Shown piece by piece: positions 11,419-22,330 of a DNA stretch of 64,000 nt. Made by a program: the position numbers and the translations under genes. Origin of the DNA: Antilocapra americana (taxonomy: Eukaryota; Chordata; Mammalia; Artiodactyla; Antilocapridae). The stretch covers positions 20,496,592 through 20,560,591 of the forward strand of contig ML661885.1 of assembly GCA_007570785.1 (NCBI GenBank), given 5' to 3'. How positions within the stretch are numbered: position 1 is the first letter of the stretch; every line of letters starts with the position of its first letter. The notes under the pieces were generated by a model. It did no database searches, was not told the DNA's origin, and saw only the letters and a program-made list of their open reading frames with translations.

Positions 11419-11628
11419 TTCTTCCCTGGTGGCTCAGACAGTAAAGCATCTGCCTACAGTGTGGGAGACCTGGGTTCAATCTCTGGGTCAGGAAGATCTC
11501 TTGGAGAAGGAAATGGCAACCCACTCCAGTATTCTTGCCTGGAAAATCCTATGGATGGAGGAGCCTGGTAGACTACAGTCCATGGGGTCACAAAGAGTTG
11601 GACAAGCCTGAGTGACTTCACTTCACTC
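11419..11628 (+). mobile_element. Bov-tA-type SINE nested in the minus-strand BovB
   Basis: Complete head (cttccctggtggctcagaca), B-box-like ggttcaatctc, body and tail ending in repeated 'acttc'. BovB sequence resumes at 'tatgtattcttgccacctc' just after it, so the SINE postdates the BovB. Confidence 0.92.
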
Positions 11629-11933
11629 ACTTCTATGTATTCTTGCCACCTCTTCTTAATATCTTTTGCTTCTGTTATGTCCATACTATATCTGTCCTTT
11701 ATTGTGCTCAACTTTGCATGAAATGTTCCCTTGGTATCTCTAATTTTCTTGAAGAGATCTCTAGTCTTTCCCAATCTATTGTTTTCCTCTATTTCTTGCG
11801 TTGATCCCTGAGGAAGGCTTGCTTATCTCTCCTTGCTATTTTTTGGAACTCTGAATTCAAATGGGTGTATCTTTTATTCCTCCTTCGCCTTTAGCTTCTC
11901 TTCTTTTCTCAGCTATTTCTAAGGCCTATTTTT

Positions 11934-11956
11934 AAATTTTAAAAATATATGAAAAT
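11934..11956. repeat. Target-site duplication, right copy
   Basis: Matches 9807-9829 with one mismatch over 23 bases. Confidence 0.92.
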
Positions 11957-12892
11957 GATAAATACAAAATTCATAGTAGGGATGCTGTGACTGATTTTAT
12001 CTTCCAGTTATGGCCACAGTAATATTCTCATCCCAAACAGTCTTATGATGTGACCTGTCATTTTTTTCATTTGGTATTAGGCTTATGCTCATTTACCATG
12101 AACTTGACTGGACCTGTATGACTATCACAAACAGTGAACAAGACTCCAAATGATTTCAGTCTCTCATAGTCAGCCCCAGGCTTGAAGTCTTCCCAGCTGA
12201 TACTCCAGACATCACAGAACAGAGTTAAGGCATCCTCACTGAGTCCTTTCCCAATTTCTGATATACAGAATCTGCAAACAATCTAAAACAATTACTTTTT
12301 AAAGACCAGTGATATATGACTTAAAAAATACATGAGTAATTTTTGTTCTTTTTAGGAAATATGTCCCTGGAGGTTTCCAGACTACAAAAGTGGTATTAAC
12401 ATCTATCTCTAAGCAAAATGCTTCCCATATGATACTACTTTCTATTGAGTACTCTTTTATTTCAGTACAATTTGAGTTCTTCAAACTATCAGAAAAAATG
12501 CAACTGGGCATTGTTTGTCTAAAGACAGTGAATCTTCCTTTTTACAAGAATGATTTATCTGTAGGCCATGGAGAAAGTAGAGAATGTTTGGTAGCAAAAG
12601 GAAGGAGATTTTGGAGACTCCGAGTATTGAATCTTTCTGGGAGAGGAGTTTCCTGGGTACAGAGTTGTATTTTCTCTGTTGATTATAAAGTAACTGACAT
12701 TTTCATCAGTTGTGTGCATATGCACGGGCATATGATGTACACTGTATCAGTACCCACAAACCAGCACTAATCCAACAAAGTGACTCTGTCAAATTATTTT
12801 GGTCAATTAGCTTTTCCATGTGAAAGAACTAAATGTCAATGGGATGATGATACTACTGTTAGATATTACATTTAGAATTTAGGACTGTCCAT
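11957..12892. other. No gene recognised
   Basis: Unassigned DNA. Overlapping open frames at 12299-12511 (-) and 12390-12770 (+) are short, lack motifs I know, and are not supported as coding. Confidence 0.55.
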
Positions 12893-13055
12893 GTGAATTC
12901 AATTATTGTTTATTTATCAAATATGTTTTTAAGTATTTATAATGTGTCAAGCAGTGCACTACACAGTGAAGTTACAGAGTGAGCAAAAAAGAACATTTCC
13001 TGTTCTCCATGATCTTGCAGTCTAGTGGGGAAGACAATCAAATAACTATACAAAT
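12893..13055 (-). mobile_element. L2 LINE 3' end, antisense
   Basis: Antisense L2 terminal block: 'tttatttatcaaatatg', 'aatgtgtcaagcagtgcact', 'cagtctagtggggaagacaa'. Diverged and non-coding. Confidence 0.7.
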
Positions 13056-13085
13056 GTACAATGGATATATGTTGAATGTCATTTA

Positions 13086-13369
13086 TTCAGTTTAGTTCAG
13101 TTCAGTTTAGTTGCTCAGTCGTGTCCGACTCTTTGCTATCCCATGAACCGCAGCACGCCAGGCCTCCCTGTCCACCACCAAATCCTGGAGTTTACCCAAA
13201 CTCATGTCCATTGAGTTGGTGATGCCATCCAACCATCTCACCCTCTGTTGCCCCTTCTCCTCCTGCTCTCAATCTTTCCCAGCATCAGGGTCTTTTCCAG
13301 TGAGTCAGCTCTTTGCATGAGGTGGCCAAAGTATTGGAGTTTCAGCTTCAACATCAGTCCTTCCAATAC
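13086..13369 (-). mobile_element. BovB LINE 3' end, short copy
   Basis: Antisense BovB tail ('cagtttagttcagttcag' at the start, 'gtcgtgtccgactctttg', 'ccagcatcagggtcttttcc'), 5'-truncated at the 'ccttccaat' block. Low divergence for its length. Confidence 0.92.
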
Positions 13370-13391
13370 ATTGTCTAATGAATACAAGGTA

Positions 13392-13598
13392 TGTGTGTTC
13401 ACCATTCAGTCATATCTGACTCTTTGTGACCCCATGGATTGTAGCCTGCCAGACTCCTCTGTCCATAGAATTCTCTTGGCAAGAATAACTGGAGCGGGTA
13501 GCCATTCCCTTCTCCAGGGATTTTCTTGGCCCCAGGGATTGAACTGGAATCTCCTTCATTGTAGGCATATTCTTTACCACCTGAGCCACAAAGAAAGG
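13392..13598 (-). mobile_element. Bov-tA-type SINE, antisense
   Basis: Antisense body (gaccccatggattgtagcct) followed by the antisense head (gattgaactggaatctcctt ... accacctgagccac). It lies 22 bases from the preceding BovB tail in the same orientation. Confidence 0.88.
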
Positions 13599-14976
13599 TC
13601 CAAAAGTATGCAGAAAGCTATGACACAACAGCCATTCTGTCAAGTCTGTCAGCATCTCTATTAGATATTTGGTTTAATTATCTAGTAGAGAAGAATAATA
13701 AGGAGAAAATACAAGAAGAGCTGCTTTATGATCCTGGATATAGATCATTTAAAAAATTCTACTTATGAATTTAATAGTAAATGGATTTATTATTTGTAAA
13801 AAACTGGAAATAATTTGATCATCCTAAGAATGCATGTTAGATTTATAGTTTGGCTTTAAATTAATTGAAAAATGAAATTGAGCTTATTTCTTTAACTTAA
13901 AAAGCACAGTGAACATAGTCATGATAAAAAATCTCATCAAAGGCCATATTTGAACAATGCTTGGAATCCTGTTGCACTGAACTTATAGACCAGTGAAACT
14001 GCATCTTATTTATCTGAAGCTTTGCAAAGACGCAGCAGAAGGCCTCTTTCCAAGCTCAGGTTTCACTGTGGGTTTCAAAAGAGTTGTCACAAAGCAATCT
14101 CCTACAAAAATCTCTCAGCCAAATTCCACAAAGTCAAGTGTAACAGACTCAGTAATTGAATCTTTATCAAGCATGGAGATGAGATGCCTTCTGGTCTAGT
14201 ATTACACCAGTAAAAGCATGTCACTGGTCACCAAGAACAGTTACCTTAGATCAAGAACATGATCCGAACAGGAGCAAGCGTGAGTACATGCATCCATTTT
14301 ATAAAGCTGAAATCCAATCTATGACATTCATAGTTTCTCAGAGTTATCATAAAACACACCAAGCTAGAGGTAATGTGGAATGGTATTTTCATCTTGAACG
14401 TGTTATCATGCATTTTACTTCCCAGTGCCTTAAATATTAAAAAGATTCTTAATAATCACTGGATTATTCGTTTCTCACTAGATAAAATGGAAAAGCTTTA
14501 GGAAATAAGGGGGACAGTAATTCTAACATATCAGAAAAAAAATAAACATTAAAGTACATGGTATTATGAACTTAGGTTTTCTTGCCATTGTGAAGACTTT
14601 GCACATTTCCTTCCATCTTTGAAATGTACAATTGTGAAGGTAATAATGCTTAAAATGACTCTACTGTAAATTTTCCCATTGTTTGATTAACACTCTTGTA
14701 TTAGATGGCTAGAAGTAAAATAATGAAACTTTGTTTATTTTTTTTAAAGCAGAAAAAGTATTCTTGTCAGATTACTTCACATCCTTTATAGAACTCAAAT
14801 ACAAAGTCTTCATTTATTGAGGTATCTTGGCTCCTCTGAACATGAAGAAATCGGTGCCCTGAAAATTCAGGTGGTTTTCCTGAAATCATATAGTAATCTA
14901 AGTGGCCTGACTCTTCAAACTATTCCTTTCTCTGGGATGAATTTATGGAGAAAGAGAGACTATCTCTTAAAATGAC
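13599..14976. other. No gene recognised
   Basis: About 1.4 kb of AT-rich DNA without a nameable repeat. It ends in the left copy (14972-14976) of the LTR target duplication. Confidence 0.6.
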
Positions 14977-15408
14977 TTTATTAGATTGCTAGGACAGCCA
15001 TACCCAAGTACTACTACAAACCAGGTGGCTTAAACAATAGGAGTGAATTATCTCACTGTTCTGAGGGCAAAACTTCCAAAATCCAGGTGTCAATAGGGTT
15101 GGTTCCACCAAGAGCTCTGAAGACCAGATCTGTTCCAAGCCTCCCTCCTTGGCTTATACATGACTGTCTTCATGTTCACATGGTTTTCTCTCTATAACTT
15201 CACATCCTCTTTTTGTGCATATATGTGTCCAAGCTTCTTTATATGTATAAAAACACCAGTCATACTGAATTAAGACTTATCCTAGTGACCTCATTTTAAC
15301 TTATTACCTCTGCCAAGGCCCTGTTTCCAAATAAGATCACATTGTGACATACCAGAGGTTAGGACTTCAACATACAAATGTTGATGGGATACACTGCAGC
15401 CCATAACA
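14977..15408 (-). mobile_element. MLT1-type solo LTR (ERVL-MaLR), complete
   Basis: Read on the minus strand, the element starts TGTTATGGGCTGCAGTGTAT and ends near the TTTAAGCCACCTGG / GCAATCTAATA blocks, the MLT1 layout. It measures 432 bp and is flanked by the 5-bp duplication atgac (14972-14976 and 15409-15413), the size used by ERVL-type integrases. No internal sequence is present, so it is a recombined solo LTR or a copy whose interior is gone. Age is old, with divergence throughout. Confidence 0.88.
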
Positions 15409-15413
15409 ATGAC

Positions 15414-15771
15414 CTTATGGCTTCATATCCAAAAATGTGATATGGTTGATCTCCAAACTGCTAGCAAGTTATATGCTGGAGTTGAATGGGGAATGTCTGC
15501 CAAGCCCACATTTCTTCTAGAACACCTGCTCTTCTATAAAGATCAATCCTCAGCAGTCACTTTGGTACCATGTGAAACCATCCCCTTGACCAGTCAAATA
15601 TTCCTCCATGTGTATGTGATTCAGCTAAGATAATCAGATTTTCCTGGGAATATTAAATTGGTGGGCCATGAGCCACTGGTCTGTTTGAGCTCTGGTGCAG
15701 TTCTTTAGTTTTTTGTCTTTTCCCTATCTAGTCCATAGTTGTTGATATTTTCTTTAGGATTCTGCGAGAAT
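15414..15771. other. No gene recognised
   Basis: Unassigned DNA between an LTR and a BovB tail. The 74-codon open frame beginning at 15409 shows no motif. Confidence 0.55.
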
Positions 15772-15777
15772 CTATGA

Positions 15778-16083
15778 GAGTCAATCCTAAAAGAAATCAA
15801 CCCTTTTGGTGTTGATATTCATTGGGAGGACTGATGCTTAAGCTGAAGTTCCAAGCCACCTGATGTGAAGACCTGACTTATTGGAAAAGACCCTGATGCT
15901 GGGAAAGAATGTAGGCAACTGGAGAAGGGGGTGGAAGAGGGTGAGATGATTAGAGAGCATCACTGACTTGATGGACATGAATGTGAGCAAACTCTGGGAG
16001 ATAGTGAAAGACAGAGGAGCCTGGCATGCTACAATCAGTAGGGACACAAAGAACTGGACATGACTTATCAACTGAAAAACAAT
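15778..16083 (+). mobile_element. BovB LINE 3' end, diverged
   Basis: Sense BovB tail: 'agtcaatcctaaaagaaatc', 'aagaccctgatgctggg', 'gcctggcatgctacaatcag'. A possible 7-bp duplication tatgaga (about 15772 and 16084) is too short to be sure of. Confidence 0.85.
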
Positions 16084-16090
16084 TATGAGA

Positions 16091-16941
16091 ACCCTATTAT
16101 ATTTTCAGTAAACTCTTCTTTTATTTCCCTCTCTTCTTTCTTCCTCCCTCCTTCCCACCTTTCCCCCTTTTGGTTACTTGTGTGTGTATATCTAGAACAA
16201 CTTTAAAGTTCACCTCTCATAACAACAGCAAAACTTGGTTAAGAATGTGGCAGCTTACTAGATTTGTGTTATCAAAAGTTGTTTTTAATAAGCACCTCCC
16301 TCTGAATCCTAGTACACAGAATAAGTGGACTCCACTATGAAGAGGGATCTGTGTGTCTCCCCAGGTACGCCTCCAAGTTTTGTCTTACTCCTTACTTTCC
16401 TTCCTTCTCCTCCCACAATCATCCACTGAAGGATGCGTCTGGAGCTCTGAGGCTGTATAAACCATGACTTGAAAACCATGACAGTAGCTTCATTCCTCCT
16501 TCATTCCTAGAATTATTTTATTTCCCTCTCTATAGCCAACAATTCATTGATTCCATTAGAAAATGACTTAGTTTGAGAAAATAATTTTCTCTCTATAAGT
16601 AGCCATTATAAAAAATATGGCCCTATAAAGAAGTCAGGCAGAGCCAATAAATCTCCTAAAATATGAGAATGCTTTAATGTGAACTGTACTTTGAAATCCC
16701 AGAGTGTAATTTCCAGCACAGTTCTTAAGAGAGAAGAGTTTTCATATTTCTGACTGTACTCCTTGTTTTCTTTTTTTTAATTTCCAAGGGTTATTTGTCA
16801 TTTTCAGTAATATAGAATTTGATAAATGAGGCAAAGTAGAATCTAATTACAAATAATTGATCACTATTATGAGAAAAATGTTTTTTTTAAAAAAATACAT
16901 GGAAGGAATTTCTATTGATTAAAATATTCCAGTAATTGTTA

Positions 16942-16975
<34 letters not shown>

Positions 16976-17165
16976 GTGAGGAACAATTGATTGAAGGCTC
17001 TACTGAAATGGTTAGGACATGCAGGGGATGTAAAGAATAAAATGATCTCATTAATGAGGTCTTGCTTTAATTTTTAATTGTTGAATATTTTTATTCAATA
17101 AGGATCCTCTTCCTAAATGAAATGTGCATGTTGGGTTATCTCTAGAGGTGGGATTAGTGTCTGGA
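16091..17165. other. No gene; contains (TA)n
   Basis: Includes a pyrimidine-rich stretch at 16125-16170 and the TA repeat near 16940. No exon or dispersed repeat recognised. Confidence 0.6.
16940..16973. repeat. (TA)n microsatellite
   Basis: About 12 uninterrupted TA units preceded by imperfect ones. Likely length-variable. Confidence 0.9.
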
Positions 17166-17408
17166 TGTGATATTGTTGCTGTTGCTCAACTGCTCGTGTC
17201 CAACTCTTTGAGATTCCATGAACTGTAGCACACTAGGTTCCTCTACCCTTCACTCTCTCCCTGAGTTTGCTCAAACATGTCCATTGAGCCAGTGATGCCA
17301 TCCAACCATCTCATCCTCTGTTGTCCCCTGCTCCTCTTGCCCTCAGTCTTTCCCAGCATCAGGGTCTTTTCCAATGATTCAGCTCTTTGCATCAGATGGC
17401 CAAAATAT
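17166..17408 (-). mobile_element. BovB LINE 3' end, diverged
   Basis: Antisense BovB tail ('gtgtccaactctttgagatt', 'atgccatccaaccatctcat', 'cagcatcagggtcttttcc') cut at 'ggccaaaatatg', where a SINE begins. Confidence 0.85.
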
Positions 17409-17547
17409 GTATGAAGTGAAGTGAAGTGAAAGTCCCTCAGTCGTGTCCAACTCTTGGCAACCCCATGGACCATACAGTCCATGGAATTCTCCAGGCCAGA
17501 ATACTGAAGAGAGTAGCCATTCCCTTCTCCAAGGGATCTTCCCACAG
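17409..17547 (-). mobile_element. Bov-A/Bov-tA SINE, antisense, truncated
   Basis: 'gaagtgaagtgaagtgaaag' tail and 'cagtcgtgtccaactcttgg' body, ending in the early head region at 'ggatcttccc'. The rest of the tRNA-like head is absent, and BovB does not resume behind it. Confidence 0.85.
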
Positions 17548-18344
17548 AGAAAGATAAATCAGGTGGGATGTAATCAGCCTTTCAAAGAATTAATCATCCT
17601 GCCAATGATCCTGACTTGCTCCACTGCTCCTTATTCCCAGTAACAATGTATTACTATGTTTCATCTTTACTTGGTTATTCTTTTTTTAATTAAAAAGATT
17701 ACTGGGCATAAATTAGGAGGCCTGAATTGCTTTTGACCATTTAAATGTACTTACTGGGCTTTAGATTGCTACTCTGTAAAATAAAGGGTCTAAACTGTAA
17801 TATTTTATATTTCTACTGATTTTGGAAAGCATGCTCAGTAAGTCAGTTTCTGATAAGTGATGTCACACTGCGCAGCTCCAGGTGGCACCCTGCATGTAGA
17901 GCACACGGCAGCCCAGCTCTAACGAGTCAATATTTTAATTAATTATATCTTGTTCTCATTGCAGTTAATTAGTATCATGGCCAGATTTTACTAAGCATAC
18001 TGAATTTAATTTACAGACATATAAATCACTGACAAATTCCTTTAGCATTTCAATATAAGAGATACTAAGTTTCTCAGTGTATCTTTTGATGTTACTTCAA
18101 CTTTGAAAAATGAATTAGCCAGGAATCAAAATTAAGTAAGGAAAAGCATGTGGAATCAGGGAGAGAATGTTTTATATATATGTGTATGTGTATATATATT
18201 ATAACAATCCATTTCCTAGACTAGGAAATATTTGCTCTTTGTTTTCTTGGTCATCTTTAGCAAATGTAGCACTAAGTAAAAAAAAACATCTTCCTTTAGT
18301 CCTTCTGTTGGGGGTAGGCATGTCTTCTTGTTAGATTTTAGGAT
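17548..18344. other. No gene recognised
   Basis: Unassigned DNA with an AT/GT-rich patch at 18172-18200. Confidence 0.6.
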
Positions 18345-18495
18345 TTTTTTAAAAGATTTTTTTATGTGGACCATTTTTAAAGTCTTCATTGAATTTGTTA
18401 TATAATACTGCTCCAGTTTTATGTTTTGGTTTTTTGACTGTGAGGTATGTGAGATCTTAGTTCCCCAACAAGGTTTTATTCCCACACCTTCTGCA
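18345..18495 (-). mobile_element. CHR-L type cetartiodactyl SINE, antisense
   Basis: 'ccatttttaaagtcttcatt', then 'tttatgttttggttttttga' and 'gatcttagttccccaaca', then the antisense tRNA-like head near 'ttctgcattgggaggtga'. Same family as 35855-36032. Confidence 0.75.
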
Positions 18496-18544
18496 TTGGG
18501 AGGTGAAATTTTATTTTAAAAGCCATCATTACTGGACCAATCTG

Positions 18545-18770
18545 TAGCATCCACCAACTACTTCTAATATTATGGCTCTAGTTTAGTTCTCCTCATAGAA
18601 TTTATTACAATTGCATGCTTTTGGCTATTCATTTCTGTGTTATTCTGTAGCTCCACATAATTATGAGGACATTGCATATCTGGTTCATTGTTGTGTCCTC
18701 AGTGTTTAGAATAGTTCTTGATATGTAGCAGATAGACAGTTGATGTTTGTTGAAAAAAATGAATGAGGAC
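18545..18770 (+). mobile_element. L2 LINE 3' end
   Basis: Sense L2 terminal layout ending in 'agttgatgtttgttgaaa' and 'aatgaatgagg'. Diverged; the left boundary is uncertain. Confidence 0.6.
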
Positions 18771-18827
18771 AGTCTCCTGTCTGGCCTGACATGACTGAAC
18801 TAATCTTTTAAAGGAAAGAGATCTCGC

Positions 18828-19105
18828 TGATGTTTAGAGAACAGACTCCAAGGGGCAAGGTTGGAGGCAGGGAGATGAGTAAGAAAACTACTAGTATTGA
18901 CATATATACCCTACTTTGTGTGAAATTGATAGCTAGTGGAAAGCTGCTTAATAGCACAGGGAGCTCAACTCTGTGCTCTGTGATGACATTGAGGGGTGGG
19001 ATGGAGCCTCAAGAGGGAAAGCATATATGTACACATATAACTGATTCATGTAGTTATACAGCAGAAACTAATACAACATTGTAAAGCAATCATACTCCAA
19101 TTTTA
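18828..19105 (+). mobile_element. Ruminant L1 3' UTR
   Basis: 'atagcacagggagctcaact', 'gtgatgacattgaggggtgg', 'cagcagaaactaatacaaca' and 'tgtaaagcaatcatactcca' are the terminal L1 blocks of ruminants. A-rich tail at the end. 5'-truncated and non-coding. Confidence 0.85.
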
Positions 19106-19727
19106 AAAAATTAAAAGCAACATAGCAATAACACAAAAATCTAGCAAAAAATGTTTTAAAAAAAGAAAGCAAGTAACAACAAACAAATCAACAGACTGTT
19201 CACATTTATAAATAGCAGTGGAAAAATAATGAATAAAAGATTAACCAAAAGCTTAAGTACCACAATTAAAGAATATTATATCACAAAAAAACTAAACTAT
19301 TGCAGTGGTCCAGGCAAGAGATAGTGTTAAACTTAACTAGAGTGGTGGTAGAGTAGAATTGGTCAGTAGTGATTCAGTTCTATATATTACAAATATTTTG
19401 ATATTCAAATCATCAAAATTGGATGATGGACTGGATGTAATATGTAAGAGATAAAGAAGAGCTTGGAGTGTCTCCAGGAATTTTTGAGTACCTGGATAAA
19501 TGGATTTTTCATTAAATAAGGAATTATAGGAAATGTTGGAAAAGATTATTTTTTTCATTTAAAATTTTTTGGTGCATATAGTGTTCTTAAAATCAAGTGC
19601 TCAGTTTTTAAAATGTTAACTTTCAAAAAGTTGAATTTCAAAAGAGTGCTAACGTGGAAGAGTTTTGAAAATTGAAGCTTCTCTGTACCTGTGCTTCTTA
19701 ATTTAGTTTTTATTATCTTCATGTGTC
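19106..19727. other. No gene recognised
   Basis: A-rich DNA behind the L1 tail, otherwise unassigned. Confidence 0.55.
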
Positions 19728-19942
19728 AGAGATGGTACTAGTGGTAAAGAACCTGCCTGCCAATGAAGGTGATATAAGAGACATGGGTTCGAACCCTGGG
19801 TCAGGAAGATTCTCTAGAGAAGGGAATGACAACCTGCTCTAGTATTCTTGCCTGGCGAATCTCATGGACCAAGGTGCCTGGAGGGCTACAGTCCAAAGGG
19901 TCACAAAGAGTAGGACACAACTGAAGTGACTTAGCACACATA
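19728..19942 (+). mobile_element. Bov-tA-type SINE (longer head variant)
   Basis: The head has the inserted 'gatataagagacatgggttcg' type segment and a well kept B-box ggttcgaaccc at 19786-19796, followed by the body and 'gacacaactgaagtgactta' tail. Confidence 0.9.
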
Positions 19943-19951
19943 CTCATTTTT

Positions 19952-20290
19952 TAAAAAATAATTTTAGTTATTCATTTTTGGCAGTGCTAGGTCTTCATTG
20001 TTACGGGGTTTTCCTCTAGTTGCAGTGAGTGGGGCTACTCTCTAGTCGAGGTGCCTCTGATTCTCAATGTGGTGGCTTCTCTGGTTGCAGAGCATGGGCT
20101 CTGGGGCACATGGCTTCAGTAGTTGTGGCACATGGGCTCAATAGTTGCGATTCTTGGGCTCTAGAATATAGGCTCAATAGTTGTGATCCATGGGCTTAGT
20201 TGCTCTGAGGCATGTGGAATCCTCCCGGGTCAGGGATCGAACTGCACTGGGAGGCAGAGACTTTATCACTGAGCTACCAGGAAAGTTCCA
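19952..20290 (-). mobile_element. CHR-2 type cetartiodactyl SINE, antisense
   Basis: Repeated 'atgggctcaatagttg'-like modules (20120-20190) and the antisense head 'gggtcagggatcgaactgca ... accaggaaagttcc'. It is the reverse of the element at 24170-24526. Confidence 0.88.
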
Positions 20291-20452
20291 TGGGTCTGCT
20301 TTTGTTACTAGTATGTGATTATGTACTCCAAATAATATGTCTTTGACATTGTAAAATTCTATATAATGGATACCATACCAGATAGATAATATGACCACTA
20401 TTTTCTCTCCATATTGGATCCTATAAGGTTTATCCAGGCTATACATGTATCT

Positions 20453-20669
20453 GGGCTTCCCTGGTATCTCACATGGTAAAGAATTTGCTTGCAATGTGGG
20501 ACACCTGGATTTGATCTTGGGTTGGGAAGATCCCCTGGGGGAAGGTATGGCAACCCACTCCAGTATTCTTGCCTGGAGAATTACCACGGACAGAGGTACC
20601 TAGAGGGCTGCAGTCCATGGGGTGGCAAAGAGTCAGACATGACTGAACAGCTATTCACAGCACAGCATG
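20453..20669 (+). mobile_element. Bov-tA-type SINE with duplication, in old L1
   Basis: Complete head and body. Flanked by the 9-bp duplication catgtatct (20444-20452 and 20670-20678). L1-like antisense text follows on the right. Confidence 0.9.
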
Positions 20670-20678
20670 CATGTATCT

Positions 20679-21310
20679 ATTTTATTCATTTAAACTATGG
20701 TATTCTCTGCTGTTGAATAAATAGCATTCTCCTTTTAATAGATGTTTAAGCAGCTTCATTTATCTGTCATAAACATGCTATTGGATATTCTTGTACATGT
20801 ATTACTGTGCACACGTGCTAGAGTTTCTCCAGGAGTTGTTTCAAGAAGGTAACCTACTGGATTGAAGGATATCTGTAGACATGGTTGAATTGCTGTATGT
20901 GTTATATCATTTTATTCTTCCATTAGCCTCCTTGAGAGTTTGTAGTTTCCATACCAACATCAATGTGATTTTAATTTTTTCAGACTTTTTTTCCCTTTTA
21001 CCAGTCTAATGAGTTGGAAATTATACTCACTGTGTTTTACTCTGTGTTTCTATGATTTCTACTGAATTGGTGTACTTTTCTATGTTCATGAATATTCTAT
21101 TGTTCTTTCTCTGTAAATTTCCTATTCACATCCTTTGTTGATTTTTATATTTGATTATTATAGTTTTATTATTAATTTATAAGAGCTCTTTTCTCTCTCA
21201 CTTTCTTTTTCTTTCCTTTCTGGATGTTAATTCTTGATTAGTTAGGTGTATTGCTAATAATACCCCTAAGCTGATTGCTTCTCTTATTTGCTAAGAGTTT
21301 TAAACAATAA
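20679..21310 (-). mobile_element. Old L1 LINE 3' region, antisense
   Basis: 'gttgaattgctgtatgtg', 'aaatttcctattcacatcct' and 'aatttataagagctctt' keep the order of antisense L1 3' UTR text. Heavily diverged. The part at 20300-20452 may belong to it too. Confidence 0.65.
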
Positions 21311-22124
21311 GAAAATTAATGTATTTATGCACAAATTTCAGAGTAGTTGTTCTAAGATTGGTAAATTTGGTGACTTCAGCATTCATCAAGGATACAGATT
21401 CTTTCTGTCCTTTTGCTCCATCATGCTTAAGGTCTTTTCCCCCTCCTTGTCACTGAGGTATTGCATCCAAATGTGGAAAACTTTATTAGAAAACTTGCCA
21501 GTGTAAAGTTTTAAAAGCAAGCACTTATCTCTTCTGAGTACACCCATCGCATGTCCTGTGTATGATCCATTGGTTCAGAGGCTACCTGAAAACCAATCAA
21601 AAGCAGAGAGAATGATAAGAATCAATAATTCATATAGTTTTTCAAGAATTTACTTCTGAGCTGGGAACGGTGTACGTTTCTTTGAGAAATAATAATTTGA
21701 ACATTTTCTGATAAGAAAGATGGGAATTAATGCTTACCTTGTAGGTGACAAAAAGTGAATGCTACAGCTCTATTAATAGTTTTCAGCTATTGTGAATGGG
21801 AAAATCAGTTGTATTTTCTAAGCATTTGCTACTTTATAATATTAATATTATTAATTTTTCTTTTTATACAAAAACTTAGATTCTCTTTACTATTTCATCA
21901 TGCTTCAGTGGTAGAGTGTGTCTTCCTAAGTAATTGGTAAGAAGTCCCTTTGCTATCCTGCTCTAGCCTAAAACATTACATCTAGTTTAATATTCTTTTA
22001 TTATGGCAACCAAAAATCAGGTTTGAACCCTGCTGAAGTGTATTGCAGCTACCAGTAAGCCAGTCTCTTATAATACACACAATGTGCCTCATTCACAATT
22101 GACCACAAAAAGGAAAATAAGATT
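21311..22124. other. No gene recognised
   Basis: AT-rich. Open frames of 61-72 codons show no motif and look random. Confidence 0.55.
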
Positions 22125-22330
22125 GCAATTGATGTATACACACTACTATGTGTAAAATAGATAATCAATAAGGACCTGCTGAATAGCACAGGGAACTCTA
22201 TTCACTACTCTGTAATGGCCTAAAAGAATCTAAAAAAGAGTGGATATACATATATATATATCTGATTCACTTTGCTGTATACCTGAATGTAACACAACAC
22301 TGTAAATCAACTATACTCCTATAAAAATCA
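22125..22330 (+). mobile_element. Ruminant L1 3' UTR
   Basis: 'actatgtgtaaaatagataa', 'tgaatagcacagggaactct', 'gattcactttgctgtatacc' and 'tgtaaatcaactatactcct' in order. 5'-truncated; the tail is A-poor. Confidence 0.88.

Larger units (their letters stand above)
9830..11933 (-). mobile_element. BovB LINE, about 1.9 kb plus nested SINE
   Basis: Minus-strand BovB reaching from the 3' tail (9830 onward) through the C-terminal region, the RT, and into the segment between endonuclease and RT. It is 5'-truncated at 11933 and carries a Bov-tA SINE at 11419-11628. The 23-bp duplication at 9807-9829 and 11934-11956 shows a single insertion event. Frameshifts break the ORF into several open pieces. 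The 3' tail is the degenerate 'cagttcaa' type. Confidence 0.95.

Noticed and set aside
12390..12770. 126-codon plus-strand frame
   Set aside because: No motif, no splice or promoter context that I could defend, and overlaps another open frame on the other strand; chance is adequate.
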